DNA from: Carboxylicivirga sp.
GTDB taxonomy: Bacteria > Bacteroidota > Bacteroidia > Bacteroidales > Marinilabiliaceae
Direction: 5' to 3'
DNA: 64,000 bases
Assembly (NCBI GenBank): GCA_025210475.1
Contig: JAOARW010000108.1
Span: forward strand, 1-64,000
The notes beneath the pieces are model-generated. The model was not told where the DNA came from. It did not search any database and was given only the letters and a program-made list of their open reading frames with translations. A program made the position numbers and the translations under genes. This document shows positions 26,299-35,584 of this stretch, one piece after another. How positions within the stretch are numbered: the first letter of the stretch is position 1; every line of letters begins with the position of its first letter.

Positions 26299-27648
26299 TC
26301 AATCCATACTGCCAATTAGCTGGTCTTTTAAATTGCCCTGGGTCTTCCATAAATCCAGTTGAGCCAGTTTATAGTTGAGGTAGGATTGATAATAGGTTAA
26401 CTCAGAGTCGCGAAGCGCCGTTTCGGCGCTTAATAAATCCGTCAGGTCAGTAATTCCTTCTTTGTATTGCAATTTGGTTTGATCATAAACATGATGAGCC
26501 AGAAGGGCATTTTCCTTTTGTACTTCCAGCATTAAAATGCTGTTATTAATTTGATTATTGGCATGCTGATATTCTGTCTGTAATTGTTTTGTGGTATAAT
26601 CAATCTGTGTCAGGGTTTGTGATTGGGCCAGTTGTTGCTGTTTTATTTGGGCTCGTTTGTTGCCGCCGTCGAACAAAGGCATGCTCAGGCGTAATCCTAC
26701 TACCGAAATACTATTCCACCTGTAATTTGGATTAAAGAAGTTCAACTCGCGGCGTTTGGCATCGTAAGAGAATTGACCAAAAGCACTTAAAACAGGTATT
26801 CGACTGGCTTTAATCCCTTTTTCGCTGGCATGTTGAAGGGCCAATTGGGTTTCCAGAAGTTTGATGTCGGTTAATACCCCTGCCTCATAGCCCAATGGTA
26901 ATGCTTTATCGGGGTTACTCAGTGGCAGTTTTTTTAGCATTAATTCTTTACTGTCTTCCCATCCGATTAATAATTTCAAAAGCTTTTTCTGATAATCAAC
27001 AATGGTGCTTTGTTGCAATATCATTGCTTTTAGATTGGTAACATCAATGCGAATACGATCCAATTCAGTTTTAATGGCAACTCCCTGATCGAGCATTAAT
27101 TGGCTTACTTTTTCCAGCTCAACCAAGCGTGTGAGGTTACTTTCGAGCGAAGAAAGATTTTCAAGACTGATTTCGTACTGGTAATATAAAGAAGCTGTTT
27201 GATAGATGACATCTTCCTGCGTTTTAATGGCCTGAATTTCCATCAGGCTCTTATTAAGCTTAGCTTGCTCAACGCCGGTGAGGTAAGCTCTGCTAAATAA
27301 TAATTGATTGGCTTTAATGCCGGCATTTGAGTTATAGGCCGTTCCCATCACTACTTGAAGATCAGTGCCTGGTTCGCCTACTAACTCGCCAGGTAAAACC
27401 GAAACCGGTAAATCCATGTAATGATCGGCCTGAGCTTCAAATGTTAATTGCGGGAAACGGTTGGCCCGGGCTGCGGAAACACCGTATTGAGCTTGCTGAA
27501 CCTGACGTTCGGCATTGATGATGGCATAATTATTACGAATTGCCTGTCTGATTAAATCCTCTAATGCTACAGCACCTTCCTCTTGTGACCACACATGTTG
27601 ATGTAACCCCAGGAGTAAGATTAAGCATATTCCAACTAGTCTTCTCAT
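26299..27648 (-). CDS. TolC-family outer-membrane channel, first gene of the RND operon
   Basis: I chose the ATG at 27648, because the protein then starts with a clean signal peptide (MRRLVGICLILLLGLHQHVW, cleavage near WSQ); an upstream in-frame ATG at 27702 adds 18 residues that do not suit a signal. The 449-residue product has the TolC pattern of long helices and paired strands (VALEDLIRQAIRNNYAIIN at the start, YQSYLNYKLAQLDLWKTQGN at the end). It forms the outer-membrane exit for the pump encoded downstream. No TetR gene is present, unlike many Bacteroidota pump operons. Confidence 0.9.
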   Translation of the reverse strand: MRRLVGICLILLLGLHQHVWSQEEGAVALEDLIRQAIRNNYAIINAERQVQQAQYGVSAARANRFPQLTFEAQADHYMDLPVSVLPGELVGEPGTDLQVVMGTAYNSNAGIKANQLLFSRAYLTGVEQAKLNKSLMEIQAIKTQEDVIYQTASLYYQYEISLENLSSLESNLTRLVELEKVSQLMLDQGVAIKTELDRIRIDVTNLKAMILQQSTIVDYQKKLLKLLIGWEDSKELMLKKLPLSNPDKALPLGYEAGVLTDIKLLETQLALQHASEKGIKASRIPVLSAFGQFSYDAKRRELNFFNPNYRWNSISVVGLRLSMPLFDGGNKRAQIKQQQLAQSQTLTQIDYTTKQLQTEYQHANNQINNSILMLEVQKENALLAHHVYDQTKLQYKEGITDLTDLLSAETALRDSELTYYQSYLNYKLAQLDLWKTQGNLKDQLIGSMD

Positions 27649-28015
27649 TCTAATCTGAAATTTTAAACCTTCAAAAGAAAAGAGACTGATGGAATTACAC
27701 ATCTTAGCTTTAAAGGACGAACGATTTAAGTTTATGCAAACGTTCGGACTATGAAGGAAGAACCCGAAAGAGGCAGGAAATGAGCGGGTAGCGACGAATG
27801 TTAAAGATTTTAAAAAGAATCAAACTAAGATTATCAATACCAATTTAAAATAGGGGGATTTTATGGAGAATACAATCATCTGTGTATTTTATTAAAGTAA
27901 TTGGTGCTAAAGATTTGTAACGTCACAACTCACTATTTTGATTATATTAATTTTGGCAATTATTTTCATACTCTTATAAAATGATGGAGTATTTCAAAAC
28001 ACCAATATCGATTTT
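27649..28015. other. Divergent control region between RND operon and glycosyltransferase
   Basis: This 367-base stretch holds no convincing gene. CGAACG (27719-27724) and CGTTCG (27741-27746) form an inverted pair with 16 bases between, about 70-100 bases upstream of the tolC start. This is a possible operator for the pump operon, since the same half-sites make the palindrome inside the adaptor gene. TAATTTTG (27948-27955) could be a -7 box for the plus-strand gene but lacks a well-placed TTG. Confidence 0.35.
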
Positions 28016-29482
28016 ATGCTTAACCTTAAAAGATATGTTCCCTATCTCCTGTTGTTAGGATATGGTATTACGCAATTATTACTTTTATCAGTTAATACCT
28101 TACCGTGGTTTGATGAAACGTTTTTTGCCTCTATAACTAATAGTTTAACTAATGGTAATGGTTTTTCTCAGACAATCATGCCTTTTTCAGATGAGTCAGC
28201 AGTTACTTATGGACCTGTTTATTTTTTGTTAACAGGAATAAGTACGACAATTGGTGGTTTTAATCCATTTAGTTTTCGTATCATTAATCTAATAGCGGCT
28301 TGGCTTGTAGTTCTTGTATGCTATAAATTCTTATTTAGAGATACAAAAAATAAATACTTTCTTCTTGTAATTGTCCTGTTTGATCCCTTGTTCTTATTAA
28401 ATGCACAATCGGGGCGAATGGACATGCTCGCTTCATTATTTGCGGTTTTGGCTTATTTGCCTTATTGGAATAAACAATATCACACTTCAAATCTTGTTAT
28501 GGCATCAGTGTCGAGTGTTATGGCTGTGTTGACGACACCTCGTATTGCATTTATTCTGGTTCCATTATGTATTTACTATAGCATTACCTTAATAAAACAA
28601 AAACGAATAATCGTTCTTCTCGTATGTTTTGCATTAATATTGGTAGTTTATTCAATTTGGGTAGTGTATGCTTTTGGAAACTATGGAACTTTTATTGATT
28701 ATTATATAAATACACCCAAGGCTAATGATCAAACACTTTTTCAGACTTTTATTGGAGGAGGCAGGTTAGTTCCTAAGTTACAATTACCAATTCTTTTATC
28801 GCTAATAGTTTTGTCAGTTGCCGTCATTAAAAAACAAGGTATAAGAAATCTCGATTTTCATATGATACCTGTTGCTCTTTATTATATTCTTATTAGTGAC
28901 ACAGGGCTTTACTCAGCGATGGTTATTGTTTTAGTATATTTTGTAATTTTTAGTCACTTACTATTATTAAATTATCATCGATTATTAAAGTATTTTGGTT
29001 ATTCACTGATCATAATAAACATAGGGATTTTCAGTGTTAAAACCTCTTCCGTTTTACTTAACCTGAATGAACGATCACATTTTATAATAGAGCAATGGAT
29101 TAAGTCAAATATTAAGCCCCACTCTAAAGTCATAGGCTCCGATCAGTATTATTATGCTTGTAGAAATAATGCTTGTGATTTTCAGTATATTGAAAGGAGA
29201 GGAGATTTAAATGAGCGAGTCAATTGGCATAGAGAAGTTTATCAACCAGATTATATTATCATTGGTAAGAATCAATCGGACGATATTGTGAAGGCTTACC
29301 TTTCCGCTTTTTCACACGATAATCCAATAGAAATTGAATGTTTCAAATTATCGCCAGTAAATGACTCCTGGCTAAACTTATTTAGAAAAATTAAAATACT
29401 AGCGTATGGCTCTTATAAAGGGCAACTTTATAAGGTAAATTATAAGACAAAAAAAACAGATGATTATAATGTTGCTAACTGA
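28016..29482 (+). CDS. GT-C fold membrane glycosyltransferase (PMT/ArnT-like)
   Basis: The 488-residue protein has about 10-11 membrane helices and the GT-C signature: an acidic pair in the first periplasmic loop (PWFDETF, D33 E34). Conserved VYFLLTGI and INLIAAWLVVLV helices follow, and DPLFLLNAQSGRMDMLASLF near 120. A soluble C-terminal tail covers about 350-488. GT-C enzymes of this kind move sugars from a polyprenyl-phosphate donor to lipid, protein or glycan on the outer side of the inner membrane. There are no linked glycan genes, so donor and acceptor are unknown. Confidence 0.75.
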   Translation: MLNLKRYVPYLLLLGYGITQLLLLSVNTLPWFDETFFASITNSLTNGNGFSQTIMPFSDESAVTYGPVYFLLTGISTTIGGFNPFSFRIINLIAAWLVVLVCYKFLFRDTKNKYFLLVIVLFDPLFLLNAQSGRMDMLASLFAVLAYLPYWNKQYHTSNLVMASVSSVMAVLTTPRIAFILVPLCIYYSITLIKQKRIIVLLVCFALILVVYSIWVVYAFGNYGTFIDYYINTPKANDQTLFQTFIGGGRLVPKLQLPILLSLIVLSVAVIKKQGIRNLDFHMIPVALYYILISDTGLYSAMVIVLVYFVIFSHLLLLNYHRLLKYFGYSLIIINIGIFSVKTSSVLLNLNERSHFIIEQWIKSNIKPHSKVIGSDQYYYACRNNACDFQYIERRGDLNERVNWHREVYQPDYIIIGKNQSDDIVKAYLSAFSHDNPIEIECFKLSPVNDSWLNLFRKIKILAYGSYKGQLYKVNYKTKKTDDYNVAN

Positions 29483-29887
29483 TTTTAATTCGAAATCAGT
29501 TTATAAGAATCAAAATACAAAAAAACGCAGGAAAAGAACCCTTCCGACGTCAGATCGATGAATATAGGGGAATTGCAATTATGAAATTAAATCTTCTTTA
29601 TTGGCTCGTAGCCAAATTTAATTTAGGAGAGGAGAAACAGTTAAAACATGCTATAGCAACATCATTGAGCTTACAAGGGCTCATAAGTTATTAAAACTAT
29701 CATAGCGGCGTCAAATTCTTTTTGTTTGTTGGATCAAATTGTTGTTTAATAGCGTGGTAGTGCAGTCAACCAGGTCATTTGTTCTTACTTCAAATAATGC
29801 TGAATAAATGTTGTAAAAGAAGGTGTTAAAATCCTGAAATCACAGAATGTTTTGGGGTTATATTTTCCATACTGTGGCACCAGATTG
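29483..29887. other. Gene-poor spacer before the second sigma locus
   Basis: About 400 A/T-rich bases with only short frames, the best being 37 codons from the ATG near 29581. No family, RNA or clear repeat was recognised. It could be gene debris. Confidence 0.4.
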
Positions 29888-29917
29888 TTGCAACAGAATG
29901 ATTAATTAATACATTTG
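29888..29917 (+). promoter_or_regulatory. Bacteroidota-type promoter for the second ECF sigma gene
   Basis: TTG at 29888-29890, exactly 19 bases, then a perfect TAnnTTTG box (TACATTTG, 29910-29917). The start codon follows at 29938, so the leader would be roughly 14 bases, like that of the first sigma gene. Confidence 0.7.
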
Positions 29918-29937
29918 TCATCCAATATTACTTCTTT

Positions 29938-30516
29938 ATGCTAAAAGAATCGCAACTCGTAGAAAGAATAAATGCCGGTGACGAAGCCTATTTTAAGTTG
30001 GTGTTCGATACTTATTACGACAGGGTATGTTGTTTTACTAAGGAGTTTGTTTCAGAGGAAGTTATAACGGAAGAGATTGCTCAAGGTGTTTTTATTAAAT
30101 TATGGGAGGGACGTAAGCGATTATCACCAGATTCTAATTTAATGGGATGGTTATTTACTGTGGCTAAGAATGATTGTTTGAAATACCTGCGGCAATTGAA
30201 AAAAGAGAGAGTGCTTGATTTTTCATCGGAGGAACCCGTTTTATTGAAAGCATTAGAAAGTTTTGATACATCAAATCTTAATCTGGCGGAATTAAATCAA
30301 CTTATTGTGGCAAGCATAGAAGAGTTATCTCCTCGTTGCCGTGAGGTGTTTGAACTAAGTCGTAAAGCCGAATTAAAAAATCGGGAAATTGCAGAGCAAC
30401 TAGGAATTTCTGAAAAGATGGTAGAGGCTCATATTAGTAAAGCACTTAAAGTTTTCAGATCGAATTTAAAGGATTATTTACCCCTTCTTGCTATCTTATT
30501 AATGACGATTGAATAG
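29938..30516 (+). CDS. ECF RNA polymerase sigma factor, second Sus locus
   Basis: The 192-residue protein has sigma region 2 (FKLVFDTYYDRVCCFTKEF, then EEIAQGVFIKLWEGR) and region 4 (LSPRCREVFELSRKAELKNR, then EIAEQLGISEKMVEAHISKA). It ends in a hydrophobic stretch (YLPLLAILLM) that the first sigma factor also has. Gene order (sigma, fecR, STN-susC, susD) matches the first locus, so it most likely controls the SusCD pair downstream. It is clearly a paralog of the 6.3-kb sigma gene and not a recent duplicate. Confidence 0.92.
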   Translation: MLKESQLVERINAGDEAYFKLVFDTYYDRVCCFTKEFVSEEVITEEIAQGVFIKLWEGRKRLSPDSNLMGWLFTVAKNDCLKYLRQLKKERVLDFSSEEPVLLKALESFDTSNLNLAELNQLIVASIEELSPRCREVFELSRKAELKNREIAEQLGISEKMVEAHISKALKVFRSNLKDYLPLLAILLMTIE

Positions 30517-30793
30517 TTAATTAAAAGTCATCTGGAATTATACATTATTGAAAGTGGCATTATTAAATTGTTTAATGATGTTTTGTCGTCATTCTATTGT
30601 GATAAATCTATCAGATAAGTTCACCACATCTTGATTGTTAGCAATAATTCCTTATTGACTTGAAAATTTCTTCTGTCTGAAAATCTGCTAATTATGATTT
30701 TTTCGTAAAAAAATCAACTTTTTGACATAGGGTAAGTAGCCTTTATTGGATTAACTAGATAGGAGCAATGATGAACAAGGTTAATCAAACTGA

Positions 30794-31717
30794 ATGAATA
30801 ATAATAGAGACAAAGCCTTAAGTGAGGAAGAAAAAATAAAGCTAAAGCAATTGAGTGCATTGATGGCCATCAACCAAGGTTTACATTCTGATGCAAAACA
30901 AATGGCATACAATGAAATAAGCCGGAAGGTTGGTTTTAAAACGCCTGTGCTATTTCCATGGAAACAATTATTGCAATATGCAGCTGTGGTGGCAATTACT
31001 TTTGGAATATCGTGGTTTGTTTTTACCAGGTCATCTTCAGAAACTCCAAATGAGCAATGGGTGAAGATAACTGCTCCGTTTGGGCAAATGGCTGAAGTGG
31101 CATTGCCCGATGGTACCTTGGTTAAATTAAATTCGGATTCTGAATTGAGTTACCCGCTTAATTTTGATAAATCAGCGCGTCAGGTCAAATTACTTGGCGA
31201 AGGTTATTTCTCAGTTTCAACTAATCCCGAGAAACCATTTATCGTGACAACTTCTGCTTATGATGTAAAAGTTACAGGTACAGAGTTTAATGTTTCGGCA
31301 TACAAAGATGAATTTGTTCGCACAGTGTTGGTAGAAGGTAAGGTTTCTATTCTTCGGGAGGGAGAGGAACATAAAATGCTACCCGGTGAAATGTTTACTT
31401 ATTATCGAAAAACTGGGCAATTGCATAAGAAAAAGACAGACACTGGCCTTTATACTGACTGGCAAGATGGAGTTCTGCAATTGCGTGGCGCAACACTCGA
31501 TCAGCTGGCTGCTCATATGAAACGCTGGTATAATGTTGATGTAAAGTTTGATTCCGAAGCGTCAAGAAAAATAAGAATTAATGGAACGCTATTGCAGAAT
31601 AAACCCATCGATCAGGTATTAACCTTGTTTAAATTAACAGGACAGTTAGATTATGAGATTCATAACAATAATAAGCAAAGAACTATAATCACTTTAAAAG
31701 ATGCTGAAATGAAATAA
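30794..31717 (+). CDS. FecR-family anti-sigma factor, second Sus locus
   Basis: The 307-residue protein has a short cytoplasmic part (1-58), one membrane helix (about 60-77, LLQYAAVVAITFGISWFVF) and a FecR domain (MAEVALPDGTLVKLNSDSEL near 100, YDVKVTGTEFNVSAY near 155). A C-terminal DUF4974-like domain (LQLRGATLDQLAAHMKRWYN near 225) follows. The 277-base gap after the sigma gene contains a poly-T stretch and AGGGTAAG (30729-30736), a possible ECF-sigma promoter like the GGGGTAGGG box in locus 1. Confidence 0.92.
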   Translation: MNNNRDKALSEEEKIKLKQLSALMAINQGLHSDAKQMAYNEISRKVGFKTPVLFPWKQLLQYAAVVAITFGISWFVFTRSSSETPNEQWVKITAPFGQMAEVALPDGTLVKLNSDSELSYPLNFDKSARQVKLLGEGYFSVSTNPEKPFIVTTSAYDVKVTGTEFNVSAYKDEFVRTVLVEGKVSILREGEEHKMLPGEMFTYYRKTGQLHKKKTDTGLYTDWQDGVLQLRGATLDQLAAHMKRWYNVDVKFDSEASRKIRINGTLLQNKPIDQVLTLFKLTGQLDYEIHNNNKQRTIITLKDAEMK

Positions 31718-31735
31718 AAGCACTGAAAATAAAAA

Positions 31736-31819
31736 CCGGAAAATGCGACAACACTTTCCGGAAGTTTTTTCCTGTTTATACTGGTAATATAAACAGGAAT
31801 TTAATTAAGCCCTAAGGGC
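31736..31819 (+). promoter_or_regulatory. Three-hairpin leader before susC (locus 2), first one terminator-like
   Basis: Hairpin 1: CCGGAAA (31736-31742) with TTTCCGG (31755-31761), followed by AAG and six T, the form of a Rho-independent terminator. Hairpin 2: CCTGTTTATA (31771-31780) with TATAAACAGG (31788-31797), a perfect 10-base stem. Hairpin 3: GCCC TAA GGGC (31809-31819). susC begins at 31845. The set could lower or regulate read-through from fecR into susC. Confidence 0.6.
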
Positions 31820-31844
31820 GTAATCATTAATACACTACAAAATT

Positions 31845-34800
31845 ATGAAAAAAACCAAAGCAAACTCGTCCCATCAGGGACGAAGTAAAAAATTATGGCT
31901 TTTTATGAGACTAACATTGTTTCTTATCTTTCTTGGGTTGATGAACCTAAACGCAGCGACATCAAATGCGCAGGATTCGCGACTCAGTTTAAATGTAAAA
32001 AATGCGACCATCGAGCAAGTGCTTGATCAGCTGGAGGAAAACTCCGATTTCTATTTTTATTACAAGTCTGTTGAAGGACTTTCTGATCATACGGTAAGTG
32101 GTAACTTCCACGATTTATCGTTGGTTGAGTTGCTGGACAAAGTGCTTGATGGCACTAATTTATCTTACCGAATTGTGGATAACTATGTAGCCATTATACC
32201 GGCCAAACAAAGTTCAGACAACGTACAGCAAGATTTTAGAGTAAGCGGTTTGGTTACTGACTCAAGTGGCGAGCCGTTACCGGGCGTGAATGTGTTTGAT
32301 AAGTCAAATCCATCAACAGGGGTAATAACTGGTATTGACGGTAAATACTCCATAACACTTTCCAACGAGAACAGTGTCATTGTATTTTCTTACATTGGTT
32401 TTACCACCCAGGAAATTCAAATGGTTGGAAGAAAAGAGATCAATATTACTTTGGTGGAGGAAACAACAGGCATTGATGAGGTGATTGTTACTGCTCTGGG
32501 TATTAAAAAAGTGGCCAAGAAAATTGGTTTTGCGATGGATGAAGTTGAGGGAGAAGATATTGCTTCGGTAAATACGGTTAACTTAACTGATGCATTAAAA
32601 GGAAAATCTGCAGGTGTTTCTATCGGTCAATCGGATGGTTTAACTTTTGGATCTCAAAAGATTAATATTCGTGGGGTATCGACAATGAATGATAATAACA
32701 ACAATCCTATTTATGTGATTGATGGAGTAATTATTGAATCCACGGTAACAAATGCAAGTGCAGACTGGGCGTCTTCATCGAATGATTATGGTAATATATT
32801 GAAAAACCTGAATCCGGATGATTTCGAAACGGTTAACATCCTAAAAGGTGCTGCAGCTACTGCCCTGTACGGATCGCGTGGTATGAATGGTGCTATTGTT
32901 GTTACAACAAAAAATGGTACGGCCAGAAAAGGAATCGGTGTTAAAGTGACACAATCATTTGGTGTAGATCATGTTTACAACCAGCCGGATATACAATATG
33001 AGTATGGTCCTGGAACATATGCAGGAGGTGTCAAATATGGAGAAACTGATGCCGATGACAATTATTATAAATGGGATGTAAATCAAATTTACACAACAAA
33101 AGAAGGAGTTCCTACCAAGCAAAATAATCCAAATGATGGTTTTTTGTGGGGACCAAAATTTGATGGCCGGGAGATAATTGATTACGATGGTTCAATGACT
33201 TCTTACAGAGGCTATAGCAATGGGATGCTTGATGCATACCAGAATGGATGGAATAGCAATACCTCGGTTGCCTTAAGTGGAGGAAATGAAAAGTCAACTT
33301 TTTATTTATCCGATTCTTATCAGAAAAGAGAAGGTATTATTAACAACAACGAGTTTGTTCGTAATGCATTATTAGCTAAAAGTTCTTATGAATTAACAGA
33401 TTGGTTACGAGCTGAAGCCTCAGTGTCCGTTACAAGTTCCAAATCTCAAAATGCCAATAATGAGTTGGGTAGTTTTTATACTCAAGGAGAATTATCAAAC
33501 TGGTATGATACCAAAAAGTGGAATAAGCAAGAAATCTGGCAAGCACCGCACGGTGGTGTTCCTAGTTCGAAGTACGGCGATGAATATGCTTTGGTGCCGG
33601 CTAATGGTACATGGTTCTACTACAATAACTTTAAAGGCGTACAGAATGAACAGGTAACCAGACCGGTGGTAAGAATTACAGCCGACCTTACCAACTGGAT
33701 GTCGGTAGTGGCAGAGGGTAATATGAATCATTATACCATCAAGTATGAAGAAAAGGATCTTGGTACTGGATATGCTAACGAGGGTGGTAAATACGCATTA
33801 CGTAATACTGAAGATATCTCGCAAAACGCTAAACTGAACTTTAATATCAATAAGCAATTAAATAACGACATAGCTGTTAATTTGGTATTAGGAGGTGAAT
33901 TTTTTGATCAGGAAAGATCATATACCTATGCACAGACAGAAGGCGGATTAGTGGTGCCAGGTCAATATTTTATAGATAACTCTATGAAAGATACCAATGC
34001 AGAAGGTAAAATTTTAGGTACAAAACGTATGTACTCACTGTATTACCTGGCTAATTTTGAATTTAAGAATCAACTTTTTGTTGATATAACAGGTCGTAAT
34101 GACTGGTCTTCGGGATTGGTTTATACGAATGGATCAGGAAATCATTCCTATTTCTATCCTTCTGTGAGCACAGCATGGTTATTCAGTGAAACTTTTGAAC
34201 TGCCAACCTGGATGACCTTTGGTAAATTGAGAGCATCGTATGCAATGGTTGGAAATGATACTAAAGTTTATAGTATTAACAAAGGATATAAATCGAAGAC
34301 AAAGCAAGTTAATGGAGAGTCTTATTATCTAAATACTAAGTCCGATGTTAATGTAGATCCAAACATTAAACCGGAAATGAAGCACTCGTTCGAAGTAGGA
34401 ACCGATGTTCGTTTCTTAAATAGTAGAGTAGCCCTGGATGTTGCTTATTATAATGAGACCATTAAAAACCAGATCGGTGAAGTACCTTTACCAGGAGAGT
34501 CTGGATTAAAGGCATATTTGACAAATGTTGGTACCTTAACCAATAAAGGTTTAGAGTTGTCGCTTACAGTTAAACCAATTGTAAGTAGAGATTTTAACTG
34601 GACCAGTACCTTTACTTATTGGGACAATACCACAATGGTAGACGACTTACATGAAAGTTACGGGGCATATAAAACACTAAATGGTAATCCGGCCTATGGT
34701 AACTATCGTGTAGGTTCTGTTGCTTTTGAAGGTGGTGAATACGGCGTTTTAATGTCTGATAGCAAGCCAAAGGTTTATAACAACCCAGATAATGCTAACG

Positions 34801-35573
34801 ACCCGGCTAACGGAAAACCAGTGTTTAATGCTGGTTATTACGATTCTCACCGAAGTGTATTTTACAAGAGAAGCTTAGGTAAACCACAAGAGGTAGGTAA
34901 ATTATCTCCTGATTTTGAGGGGGCATGGCACAACGATTTTAGCTGGAAAAACTGGAGTATGGGAATTTCATTGGATGCTCGTTTCGGAGGTCATATGGCA
35001 TCATATACCAACAAATACGGTACTGCATATGGTATAATGAAAACATCTTTAGCCGGACGTGATGCCAGTCATGGCGGTATTACCTGGAGCAGTCAGTACG
35101 ACGATCGTAAAGGACAAACGTTTAATGATGGTGTTATTCCTGAAGGTGTTTTTGACATCGGACAAAAAGTAACAGCACCAAATGGAGAAACCGTTGATGT
35201 TGGTGGAATGACTTACCAGGAGGCTTATGATGCCGGTTATGTGGAACCTTCACATGCATCTTTTAATACTTACCTGAATAATTCATGGGGAACAGGTACG
35301 ATCAATGACGATTGGTTTAGCGAAGTGAAATACATTGCATTGCGAAATATTAGTGTGAGTTATAATGTTCCGCAAAAGTTTGCAGATAAGATAAAAGCTC
35401 AGAATATTTTGCTTTCATTCAATGCCCGCAACTTAGGATACCTTTATAATTCCTTGCCTAATAACCTGCATCCAGAAAGTTTTAGGGGTACTGCAAGTAG
35501 CGCAGGATTTCTTGAAAGAAATACAACTCCTTATACGGCAACTTATACTTTCACTATTTCACTTGACTTTTAA
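31845..35573 (+). CDS. SusC/RagA-family TonB-dependent transporter with STN domain (locus 2)
   Basis: The 1242-residue outer-membrane transporter has a signal region to about residue 43 and an STN domain (about 45-122, ATIEQVLDQLEENSDFYFYY). A carboxypeptidase-like domain follows (about 130-200, LVTDSSGEPLPGVNVFDKS), then a plug with DEVIVTALGIKK and AAATALYGSRGMNGAIVVTT, and a barrel ending in TFTISLDF. It should import a nutrient with the SusD encoded 11 bases downstream and signal to the FecR/sigma pair upstream. No glycosidase is nearby, so the ligand may be an oligosaccharide, glycopeptide or another compound. Confidence 0.95.
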   Translation: MKKTKANSSHQGRSKKLWLFMRLTLFLIFLGLMNLNAATSNAQDSRLSLNVKNATIEQVLDQLEENSDFYFYYKSVEGLSDHTVSGNFHDLSLVELLDKVLDGTNLSYRIVDNYVAIIPAKQSSDNVQQDFRVSGLVTDSSGEPLPGVNVFDKSNPSTGVITGIDGKYSITLSNENSVIVFSYIGFTTQEIQMVGRKEINITLVEETTGIDEVIVTALGIKKVAKKIGFAMDEVEGEDIASVNTVNLTDALKGKSAGVSIGQSDGLTFGSQKINIRGVSTMNDNNNNPIYVIDGVIIESTVTNASADWASSSNDYGNILKNLNPDDFETVNILKGAAATALYGSRGMNGAIVVTTKNGTARKGIGVKVTQSFGVDHVYNQPDIQYEYGPGTYAGGVKYGETDADDNYYKWDVNQIYTTKEGVPTKQNNPNDGFLWGPKFDGREIIDYDGSMTSYRGYSNGMLDAYQNGWNSNTSVALSGGNEKSTFYLSDSYQKREGIINNNEFVRNALLAKSSYELTDWLRAEASVSVTSSKSQNANNELGSFYTQGELSNWYDTKKWNKQEIWQAPHGGVPSSKYGDEYALVPANGTWFYYNNFKGVQNEQVTRPVVRITADLTNWMSVVAEGNMNHYTIKYEEKDLGTGYANEGGKYALRNTEDISQNAKLNFNINKQLNNDIAVNLVLGGEFFDQERSYTYAQTEGGLVVPGQYFIDNSMKDTNAEGKILGTKRMYSLYYLANFEFKNQLFVDITGRNDWSSGLVYTNGSGNHSYFYPSVSTAWLFSETFELPTWMTFGKLRASYAMVGNDTKVYSINKGYKSKTKQVNGESYYLNTKSDVNVDPNIKPEMKHSFEVGTDVRFLNSRVALDVAYYNETIKNQIGEVPLPGESGLKAYLTNVGTLTNKGLELSLTVKPIVSRDFNWTSTFTYWDNTTMVDDLHESYGAYKTLNGNPAYGNYRVGSVAFEGGEYGVLMSDSKPKVYNNPDNANDPANGKPVFNAGYYDSHRSVFYKRSLGKPQEVGKLSPDFEGAWHNDFSWKNWSMGISLDARFGGHMASYTNKYGTAYGIMKTSLAGRDASHGGITWSSQYDDRKGQTFNDGVIPEGVFDIGQKVTAPNGETVDVGGMTYQEAYDAGYVEPSHASFNTYLNNSWGTGTINDDWFSEVKYIALRNISVSYNVPQKFADKIKAQNILLSFNARNLGYLYNSLPNNLHPESFRGTASSAGFLERNTTPYTATYTFTISLDF

Positions 35574-35584
35574 TTAAGACTATA

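Noticed and set aside
29581..29694. 37-codon frame before the second sigma gene
   Set aside because: No homology, no adjacent operon spacing and no promoter; treated as spacer.
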